Origin: Treponema sp.
GTDB lineage: Bacteria > Spirochaetota > Spirochaetia > Treponematales > Treponemataceae
Reading direction: 5' to 3'
DNA length: 28,937 nucleotides
Assembly: GCA_016297415.1 (NCBI GenBank)
Contig: JAEDGQ010000016.1
Location: forward strand, 1 to 28,937
Below, one piece after another: positions 23,997-28,937 of this stretch (position 1 is its first letter; each line of letters begins with the position of its first letter). The notes under the pieces were generated by a model. That model saw only the letters and a list, made by a program, of their open reading frames with translations. It searched no databases and was not told the origin of the DNA. A program made the translations under genes and the position numbers.

Positions 23997-24263
23997 TTAT
24001 TTTCCATATATTTCTTTATGATTACCAATATTTATTGGAATAATTGTTTCACCCTCAATTTGAAAATCTATTGCAATTCTATATTGCATATTAATAGACA
24101 CAGAATAAAGTTCTGAAAATTTATGAAGCCGTAGAGACGGATGCTGAGGATTTAACTCCATTAACTGTAAAGTTTTCTGATATTGATTTTTCAAATCCGG
24201 ATGTTTTTTCAGAAATTTCTTTACCCGTTCTTCATAAGAGTCTGTAAAGATAATTTTATACAT
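23997..24263 (-). CDS. RelE/ParE-superfamily toxin
   Basis: 88 aa, the normal size for a RelE/YafQ-like mRNA interferase. MYKIIFTDSYEERVKKFLKKHP and the LRLHKFSELYSVSINMQYRI segment, with an arginine-rich core and IGNHKEIYG end, are typical of the family (ribosome-dependent mRNA cleavage). Its ATG overlaps the antitoxin stop by 8 bp, giving translational coupling. TA pairs are the classic passengers of chromosomal integron arrays, and an attC-like site begins directly after the stop. Confidence 0.85.
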   Translation of the reverse strand: MYKIIFTDSYEERVKKFLKKHPDLKNQYQKTLQLMELNPQHPSLRLHKFSELYSVSINMQYRIAIDFQIEGETIIPINIGNHKEIYGK

Positions 24264-24513
24264 TTGTAACTCGCTTCATGTGTTCTTCTACTCCATCTGC
24301 ATGAAAACGACCTGCAGCAATATCTGCTTTTGATTCCTGAATTGCTAAATCTAATTCCATTTCACGAATTTTATTGTAATCGGAAATTTTGAGAACAACA
24401 TATTTTTCAACTCCACGCACTGTAATTATTGCACTCTGATTTTCGTCTACAACAGAATCGATAAGAGTCACACCCTTTACTTTTAAATCATTTGCAGAAA
24501 TTTTCATATCCAT
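24256..24513 (-). CDS. Phd/YefM-type antitoxin of the RelE-like pair
   Basis: 85 aa from the ATG at 24513. GAGG with 7-nt spacing decides this start over the upstream ATG at 24549. It begins MDMKISANDLKVKG and has the Phd/YefM core (AIITVRGVEKYVVLKISDYNKIRE), a DNA-binding and dimer part, followed by an acidic toxin-wrapping tail (MELDLAIQESKADI...). Such antitoxins autorepress the operon; no operator was identified. Overlaps the toxin gene by 8 bp. Confidence 0.85.
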   Translation of the reverse strand: MDMKISANDLKVKGVTLIDSVVDENQSAIITVRGVEKYVVLKISDYNKIREMELDLAIQESKADIAAGRFHADGVEEHMKRVTNV

Positions 24514-24593
24514 ACTATTACCTCGCACTACTAATAATACTCTAAACAATACGATTAGACAAGATAGGAATGTTTTTGTTATCGAGGACTAAG

Positions 24594-24776
24594 TAATAGG
24601 ACAAATGTCGTGTTTTAAATTTTTGTTCTTTGGGTGGCTTTTTGCTTCGCAAAAAACAGGCTTTTCAGGGTTCCGCTATCGCTTCATTCCTTCGCTACGC
24701 TTCGGAACTGGCTACGCCAGCCCTTACAATCCTTGCCACTGTTTAAAATTAAAAAACTCGAAATTGAACCTAATAA
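24594..24776 (-). repeat. MITE-like element R2 (reverse orientation)
   Basis: Inverted copy of R1/R3. Its ends are TAATAGGACAAATGTCG on the left and CGAAATTGAACCTAATAA on the right. Core GGCTGGCGTAGCCAG, TTCCGAAGCGTAGCGAAGGAA, TGAAGCG-ATAG-CGGAACC is over 95 percent identical to R1 by eye. It lies upstream of the antitoxin and occupies most of the gene-free stretch 24514-24908. Confidence 0.8.
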
Positions 24777-24823
24777 CTTCCATTCCATATAAATTTTGGT
24801 ATATACACAAATACGAAAGTGTC

Positions 24824-24856
24824 AATAAAAAAGAGGCCGTAAAATTTACGACCTCT
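24824..24856 (-). terminator. Terminator downstream of the DUF4365 remnant
   Basis: On the minus strand AGAGGTCGTAAA pairs with TTTACGGCCTCT (one mismatch) followed by TTTTTTATT. It lies about 50 nt after the remnant stop. Confidence 0.8.
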
Positions 24857-24908
24857 GTAAAAAAGCTCACCAAAAGATATGGTTTTCTTCTACCAGCAAT
24901 AAATCTTC

Positions 24909-25295
24909 CTAAACAATCAAAGTCAGCGATGTAATATTTTCATTTTGCTTTGAAATTGAATAACTTTTCTTTACTAAGCTGTTCAATATTTCTTGTTTTT
25001 CTCTGATCAAGTTTTCTTTAGGAATCCTTAATGTTATGGTTTTCTGTTCAGAATTCAGTTTATTCAATATTTCCGATTTTTCAATTAGATAATCCTGTAC
25101 AGGTAAAAAATATACATCAGAGTTCAAAACATCTACTAATACCAATAAAAAGACAGAACTCTTATTCAACCAGTAATTCATAGTTGATATTTCCATTGAA
25201 ATACTAAAATCATCTGAAGTTTTATTAGCTAGACGATTGATTGTTTTTGTACTTTTTACCTGAACATTGAAAAGTAAAACCTGTAAACCCTTCAT
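24909..25295 (-). pseudogene. DUF4365-type protein, N-terminus missing
   Basis: 128 aa. Contains the DUF4365 pattern: FNVQVKST (a nuclease-like Q-x-K strand), ISTMNYWLNKSSVFLLVLVDV, and DVYFLPVQDYL. Family members normally carry a further N-terminal region with acidic residues, which is absent; instead the start overlaps the end of the ADP-ribosyltransferase ORF by 71 bp in another frame. No ribosome-binding site is clear. DUF4365 is often found next to defence or mobile genes, but function is not established. A terminator follows. Confidence 0.6.
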
Positions 25296-26826
25296 TTTCT
25301 ATTAATTCAAGTTCTGAAAGTGTTCTGTTTCTAATATCTATCTTACTTTCTAAATCATACTGTAAACCTTCTCCTTTTTTATCTGAAGCCTGACGTTCTG
25401 CATAATCACGTGCAATAGCTTCGCTTTCAGTTACATAAACACCATAACCAAAAGACATAGAGCCTTCACCAGTAAGTCCATAATTCAGGTCAAACTTTTC
25501 AAAGTCAGAGCTAGATCCGTGGTATGCTGTCTGGAAACGTATATCATCATTTGAAAGCGAAAAGTCTGAACTGTTATGTGTTGCTGATTTAATCTGATTA
25601 GGCTTAAAAACAATATAATCTGTAGTCGGATCTGTAGGCGCAGTTTCCCATGCGCTATCACCTACGTCATATACATTTTTAACAATTACTCCGTCATAAC
25701 CTTCCTGTTTTGCTTCATATCCAATTTCATCTGTATTAACATTCAATCCTTCGATTGTACGATATTCTGCATTATAAAGATCAGTTTCTCCTTCAATATC
25801 AACGTTGTCATTTTCTTTGATATACTTAATAAGATTATCTTCATTGATAGTATCGCCGTCAGCAAAATAATCTGCAGCTTCGTATTTTTTCCAGTCGCTG
25901 TCTTTATTGAGTTTATACCAGTATTCCCTTTGTCCGTTTGTTTCTACGTTCCAGCTACGGCCCCGGAAGTAAATGATCTTAGGATTTCTTAAATTAAGGA
26001 ATGTTCTGTATATTGCTGCAGGTCTGTCGATATAATCATCGCTTAATGTTTCATATACCGGATCTGCATCTTTTCCACTATATGTTTTTGCAAGATCAAG
26101 ATTATCTGAGAAGAAGTGCATAGAAGTGCTTCTGTCTCCACTTGCCTGTGTATCTTTGAATACAGAGAATCCGGAATGAGGTGTTCCATGATATACAACC
26201 ATTGGCTCACCATTTTCATCAACAACCTTAGAAGCGTTCTTAGGATCTTTTTCCCAGTCTCCAAACCATGACTTAAAAGAAGGTGTACGAACCTGCAGCC
26301 ACTGCTGCTCATTAAGTTTTGAGTCTGCGCCGTTAGGTGCTTTTAACCATTTATCTGTATTTTCAAACTGCTGACGTAACTGATCAATTTCAGTATTGAC
26401 ATTTAATGAAGTTGAGGTGATACTATTGTTGTCGCTTGAACGGGTCTTTTCAGATACCACTCGCGGTATTTTTATTTCTGATAATTCATTATTTCTAAAA
26501 ATAAAAATTCCGTCTGTATCACTTTTGATATTTTGTAGGCTTCTTCCGCTTCTGCCATAGCTTTCAGACGATATTCCCTGTTTGCTTTCATTTCTTCTTC
26601 TGTAAAGAATATCGAGGATCTTCCGTGCTTCATTTTCGGTGAGGCCTTTGTAATTGTCTGTAATTCCGTAGTATTTGAGTGTTTCTTGTAAGTCTGTTCC
26701 ATAAGAGTTTAATTCCTCTAAAGTATTCTCTGATTCCGGAATTGTAATATCATTATTACCTGTAGTCAACGTTGAAAAAGAAAGGAAGGATGCCCATACG
26801 TTGAAAAAGAAAGGAAGGATGCCCAT
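25225..26826 (-). CDS. Polyvalent-type protein with tandem ADP-ribosyltransferase-like domains (remnant)
   Basis: 533 aa. Residues 1-23 come from two out-of-frame copies of a 29-bp repeat and are probably not native. Residues 145-200 hold the polyvalent linker motif (VRTPSFKSWFGDWE). Residues 211-432 match an ART-PolyVal domain (VYHGTPHSGFSVF, ... DGVIVKNV, DYIVFKPNQIKSA, ending DDIRFQ), and 434-500 start a second copy (AYHGSSSDFEKFD, GYGVYVTESEAIARDYA) that is cut short. Such domains sit at the ends of large phage or conjugative-element proteins and may modify host targets. The true N-terminus is absent and the C-terminus runs into a DUF4365 remnant, so it is probably a mobile-element fragment. 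Confidence 0.7.
   Translation of the reverse strand: MGILPFFFNVWASFLSFSTLTTGNNDITIPESENTLEELNSYGTDLQETLKYYGITDNYKGLTENEARKILDILYRRRNESKQGISSESYGRSGRSLQNIKSDTDGIFIFRNNELSEIKIPRVVSEKTRSSDNNSITSTSLNVNTEIDQLRQQFENTDKWLKAPNGADSKLNEQQWLQVRTPSFKSWFGDWEKDPKNASKVVDENGEPMVVYHGTPHSGFSVFKDTQASGDRSTSMHFFSDNLDLAKTYSGKDADPVYETLSDDYIDRPAAIYRTFLNLRNPKIIYFRGRSWNVETNGQREYWYKLNKDSDWKKYEAADYFADGDTINEDNLIKYIKENDNVDIEGETDLYNAEYRTIEGLNVNTDEIGYEAKQEGYDGVIVKNVYDVGDSAWETAPTDPTTDYIVFKPNQIKSATHNSSDFSLSNDDIRFQTAYHGSSSDFEKFDLNYGLTGEGSMSFGYGVYVTESEAIARDYAERQASDKKGEGLQYDLESKIDIRNRTLSELELIENEGFTGFTFQCSGKKYKNNQSSS
26769..26826. repeat. 29-bp tandem duplication at a recombination junction
   Basis: Copies at 26769-26797 and 26798-26826 are identical (starting ACGTTGAAAAAG). 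The period is not a multiple of three. The repeat joins the minus-strand polyvalent ORF and the plus-strand transposase tail. Confidence 0.9.
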
Positions 26827-27030
26827 ACTTATAAGAGATACGATTCAGCAAAAACTCCGTATAAAAGATGTCTGGAAAGTGAGTTTATTTCTGATGATGT
26901 AAAATCAATACTTCAGAACAATAAATCGAGTCTGAATGTTGTCCTGCTGAAAAAAGAAGTTGAAGAATGTCTTGATATTGTACTTCGCTTTCAAAAAATA
27001 TCATGCTTTTCGGTAAGATTTTTTAAATGA
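26776..27030 (+). pseudogene. IS481-like (rve) transposase, C-terminal fragment
   Basis: A start-less frame reads ...YKRYDSAKTPYKRCLESEF, ISDDVKSILQNNKSSLNVV, LLKKEVEECLDIVLRFQK and stops at 27030. The RYDxxKTPYxRLLES block is the conserved C-terminal tail of integrase-core transposases of the IS481/ISNCY group. The catalytic part is missing; it ends upstream at the 29-bp duplication. Confidence 0.7.
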
Positions 27031-27060
27031 TTCACAGAACTATTTCGGTAAGGTTTTTAC
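27007..27060 (+). mobile_element. Right end of the IS481-like element with two repeated binding motifs
   Basis: TTTCGGTAAGATTTTT (about 27008-27023) and TTTCGGTAAGGTTTTT (27043-27058) are direct repeats 35 bp apart. The first overlaps the transposase stop. Repeated CGGTAA(G/C)-T-run motifs at the tip are typical transposase binding sites of this IS type. Confidence 0.6.
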
Positions 27061-27077
27061 GTGATACAATACGGTCC

Positions 27078-27101
27078 TTTGGGTAGTGTACACTACCCAA
27101 A
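27078..27101. promoter_or_regulatory. Perfect 24-bp palindrome
   Basis: TTTGGGTAGTGT/ACACTACCCAAA is fully self-complementary with no spacer. It lies 18 bp beyond the IS end motifs, in a gene-free stretch. The symmetric form without a loop suggests a dimer-binding operator or a resolution/attachment site rather than an RNA hairpin. Confidence 0.55.
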
Positions 27102-27163
27102 TATTAAAAGAGAAAATTTGTTGGAGATTTTTCTTTCAACGAAAGTTACCCGGTGCACCATCA

Positions 27164-27227
27164 ACCTAACAACGGGTTGTACCGAAGGCGGCTTGACCGC
27201 GACATCCGCTTTGAAGCTGTGTTATGA
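27164..27227 (-). repeat. attC-like integron recombination site A
   Basis: 64 bp, minus strand: ATAACACAGCTTCAAAG... CGGTCAAGCCGCC... CGGTACAACC... and a 3' core TTGTTAGGT (GTTRRRY exact). Inner GCGG-TCAAG-CCGC stem. It begins 1 nt after the TfoX-N stop codon. The right half aligns with site B (28540-28590), the left half with site C (23933-23995). Confidence 0.6.
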
Positions 27228-27228
27228 C

Positions 27229-27540
27229 TTATTTTTTCTTAAGATCTGGAAGTTCTTCAGACATTTCCAAAATCAATTCTTTCAGAAATTCGCGATTATC
27301 TATTTCGTCAACCAGAAGCATTTCCTTTGCCCCGTCATAAGGAATTTCATGTGGTGCAGACGGCATTTTTCTTAAGGCTGATGCTGTCGGTTTTACAAGA
27401 AACCTGTCATCATATATTCCGCCAATAATTTTTCCCCTGAAATATATGATGTATTCTCCCATCATTTGACGAAACGTTATATCTGTCAAATCGGAAAGTT
27501 GGTCTAGCACAAAATTTAAATAATCTTTACTGGATGCCAT
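27229..27540 (-). CDS. TfoX/Sxy N-terminal domain protein
   Basis: 103 aa, a single TfoX_N domain without the C-terminal domain of the competence regulator: MASSKDYLNFVLDQL, ITFRQMMGEYIIYFRGKIIGG IYDDRFLVKPT and the closing LLVDEIDNREFL are characteristic. Stand-alone TfoX_N proteins have no proven role. The start is fixed by AAGGTG upstream of the ATG at 27540. An open extension to 27576 lacks a site. An attC-like site begins directly after the stop, as expected for an integron cassette. Confidence 0.88.
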   Translation of the reverse strand: MASSKDYLNFVLDQLSDLTDITFRQMMGEYIIYFRGKIIGGIYDDRFLVKPTASALRKMPSAPHEIPYDGAKEMLLVDEIDNREFLKELILEMSEELPDLKKK

Positions 27541-27610
27541 TTTTTCACCTTGTAAGCGGCGTAATGCCGCGTACAACCATTTCTTGGTCCCTGTTCTAAA
27601 GTTAGATTAA

Positions 27611-27641
27611 TTTTTTCACCAATCTTAACTCGGTGAAAAAA
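27611..27641. other. Perfect 10-bp inverted repeat next to R3
   Basis: TTTTTTCACC (27611-27620) pairs with GGTGAAAAAA (27632-27641), loop 11 nt. It could act as a weak terminator, or be an older end of R3, which starts directly after it. Confidence 0.4.
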
Positions 27642-27823
27642 TATTCGGTTCAATTTCGAGTATTTGATTTACAAACCGTGGCAAGGATTGTAAGGGCTGG
27701 CGAAGCCAGTTCCGAAGCGTAGCGAAGGAATGAAGCGATAGCGGAACCCTGAAAAGCCTGATTTTTGCGAAGCAAAAAGCCACCCTAAAAATTAAAATTC
27801 AAAACTCGACATTTGTCCTATTC
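27642..27823 (+). repeat. MITE-like element R3
   Basis: Left end ATTCGGTTCAATTTCGAG, right end CGACATTTGTCCTATT. Core as in R1 with small changes that keep pairing, for example GGCTGGCGAAGCCAG instead of GGCTGGCGTAGCCAG. It starts 12 nt from the stop of the minus-strand barrel gene, where an attC would be expected if that gene were a cassette. Confidence 0.8.
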
Positions 27824-27834
27824 AATTAATTTTA

Positions 27835-28503
27835 TTAAAATTGATACATTAAACCAATTTTTGGAAGCAATTCCATTACATTACTTCCACTTGTTTTAGA
27901 TTTATAATCGTCATCAGTGTATGTATCGAAAAAATTTACAAAGAAGGTAAAATCTGTAACAACGGAAAGATGCTCACTAAGTTTATATTTTACTCCGGTA
28001 TTGAATGTCCAGAATAATTTATAATCTGTATATTCGTTAGAATTATATGATTTATTTATTACGCTTTCATACTTATATGGTTCTATTCCAAATGCAAATC
28101 CAGTGCCTGCGATAATCCGAAGCTTGGATTTTACGTAGGTAAATTCTGGCATTACAGAAAATCTATGTGAAAGTGTATATGTTTCTCGCTGATAAGATGT
28201 AAAACTTCCATAAGAATAATCCCATGAAAAATTATATCCAAAATCCAGTCCGAAAAAGCAATTTTCATTTATATCACAAATAGGGAAGCTTAATAAAATT
28301 TGAATGTCTGGATTAAATGTTGTTTTTGTATATGGCATTGAAATTGTATCCCCAGAAATTGTTGATGAACTGGAAAATACTTTTTCTGAGCCTAATGCCC
28401 CAAATTGTAATCCTAACCCAATTGAATCTTTAGCACTTAATGGAATTATTACTAAAAAGATAAGAACCGAAATTAAACTTAATTTTTTATTAGTATTCTT
28501 CAT
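27835..28503 (-). CDS. Putative outer-membrane beta-barrel protein
   Basis: 222 aa. Signal peptide (KKLSLISVLIFLVIIPLSAK), then alternating beta strands (GLGLQFGALG, FFGLDFGYNFSW, LSHRFSVMPEFTYVKSKLRI, FWTFNTGVKYKL) and a terminal GLMYQF, the C-terminal phenylalanine recognised by BAM. An eight-to-ten-strand barrel of the OmpW/OprF-like porin-fold group is plausible; family not identified. GAGGA lies upstream of the ATG. The interrupted attC-like site B ends 37 nt upstream of the start. Confidence 0.72.
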   Translation of the reverse strand: MKNTNKKLSLISVLIFLVIIPLSAKDSIGLGLQFGALGSEKVFSSSSTISGDTISMPYTKTTFNPDIQILLSFPICDINENCFFGLDFGYNFSWDYSYGSFTSYQRETYTLSHRFSVMPEFTYVKSKLRIIAGTGFAFGIEPYKYESVINKSYNSNEYTDYKLFWTFNTGVKYKLSEHLSVVTDFTFFVNFFDTYTDDDYKSKTSGSNVMELLPKIGLMYQF

Positions 28504-28600
28504 TATTTTTCCTCACCGGGCAGGCCAGTGTGCCTGCTGTCATAACAATAGGTTGTACCGCACGCGGTTGACCGTGTCGGCAACGAACCTTTGAAAATCA

Positions 28601-28927
28601 TTAAGACCCCAGGTTTATCATGCTAAGATAGATAAGTCCATCAGGGCACAATATCCTAATTAATTCGAAACGGGGATCTTAATGAGATTCTATAAGAACC
28701 AGCATCAATTTTACATTGGTATCGACCTTCACGCAAGAACGATGTACATCTGTGTTTGATTCAGGACGCTTTTCCTGGAATGTTTTTCTGAATTGCGATT
28801 CAGGCTTTGCTTTTTTATTTTGAACGGGAACTTTATTTTTTTCTCACAAGAAAGACTGTTTTTTCTAAAAAAAAACAGCCCTAAGTTGTATTTTTTTTGG
28901 AATTAGTATTGACAACTTGGGGCCTTA
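28601..28927 (+). mobile_element. Internally deleted IS110/IS1111-family relic
   Basis: Ends TAAGACCCCAGGTT (28602-28615) and AACTTGGGGCCTTA (28914-28927) are inverted repeats matching at 12 of 14 positions, like the short subterminal repeats of the IS1111 group. The left end leads into a transposase start at 28682. About 1 kb is missing. The remaining 3' part holds hairpins (CAGGA/TCCTG; CTGAAT/ATTCAG; CTGTTTTTT/AAAAAACAG) and CCCTAAGTTGT paired with ACAACTTGGGG. Confidence 0.6.
28682..28759 (+). pseudogene. IS110-family transposase, N-terminal stub
   Basis: Encodes MRFYKNQHQFYIGIDLHART and MYICV before a stop. The GIDLHA block with its aspartate is the first catalytic motif (DEDD) of IS110-family recombinases. 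The rest of the roughly 340-aa protein is gone. Confidence 0.8.
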
Positions 28928-28937
28928 TATGTGTTAT

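Larger units (their letters stand above)
28540..28937 (-). repeat. attC-like site B, interrupted by an IS110-family relic
   Basis: The 3' part (plus-strand 28540-28597) reads on the minus strand as TTCAAAGG...CGGTCAACCGC...CGGTACAACC...TTGTTATGA, aligning with site A. The 5' part (GTGTTAT, 28931-28937, ATAACAC on the minus strand) reappears after the IS relic and matches the ATAACAC start of site A. The site therefore seems split near its 5' end; the window ends before its last bases. Confidence 0.5.

Noticed and set aside
24605..24934. Plus-strand ORF of 109 aa
   Set aside because: It lies over repeat R2 and the minus-strand terminator, with no ribosome-binding site; it is a repeat artefact.
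26769..26826. CRISPR or phase-variation repeat
   Set aside because: Only two directly abutting 29-bp copies with no spacer; better explained as a junction duplication.
27553..27605. A fourth attC-like site upstream of TfoX-N
   Set aside because: It has a GCGGC/GCCGC stem and GGTTGTAC in the opposite orientation, but no full pair of ends; at most a half-site.

Overview
The window looks like chromosome from a host-associated spirochaete, most likely a Treponema. This is an inference from protein style: lipoproteins with C-terminal lipobox cysteines, a BspA-type leucine-rich surface protein, several small outer-membrane barrels with MKK... signal peptides, a short type-2 ArgC, TATAAT promoters with an upstream TG, and many GC-rich hairpin repeats between AT-rich genes. 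No rRNA, tRNA or CRISPR array was found.

Layout. 1-2017: a tandemly duplicated small ORF, a GNAT acetyltransferase, a block of structured repeats, and a uracil-DNA-glycosylase-like protein. 2130-7540: a membrane diguanylate cyclase and an OmpA-domain envelope protein (both minus strand), divergent from argC and a Wzi-like outer-membrane barrel. 7739-14752: the ABC-F translation factor EttA, then a two-gene operon for a Big_3 lipoprotein and a 1242-aa BspA-like lipoprotein. 14805-21976: a GDT1-type cation exporter, malic enzyme, an outer-membrane protein, a B12-type radical SAM protein, and a DXS-like thiamine diphosphate enzyme. Terminators and promoters are clear in several of these gaps.

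22000-28937 is an accessory region of small or broken genes: an orphan C-terminus, a frameshifted zinc-ribbon/TM2 gene, a truncated methyltransferase, a RelE-type toxin-antitoxin pair, a tandem ADP-ribosyltransferase (polyvalent-type) protein cut into a DUF4365 remnant, an IS481-like transposase tail, a TfoX-N protein, an outer-membrane barrel and an IS110-family relic. Three sites share a conserved pattern on the minus strand (two intact, 63-64 bp; one interrupted) and look like integron attC sites. Two begin 1 nt after the stop codon of a minus-strand cassette-like gene. The third appears to be split by the IS110/IS1111-type relic, a family with members known to target attC. I therefore read this part as a degraded integron cassette array; the integrase is not in the window.

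The second cross-cutting signal is a family of structured intergenic repeats (scaffold copies at about 1046, 4742, 7566, 21980, 24594 and 27642). They keep one RNA-like scaffold (GGCGnAGCC hairpin, a variable stem, TGAAGCG-n4-CGGAA, a 3' hairpin) while the variable stem is replaced by unrelated but self-complementary sequence. Three copies are wrapped in about 30-bp imperfect terminal inverted repeats like a MITE. This is the best candidate here for an undescribed element. A third pattern is genes whose extended -10 box places the transcript start at or next to the A of the ATG, implying leaderless mRNAs.
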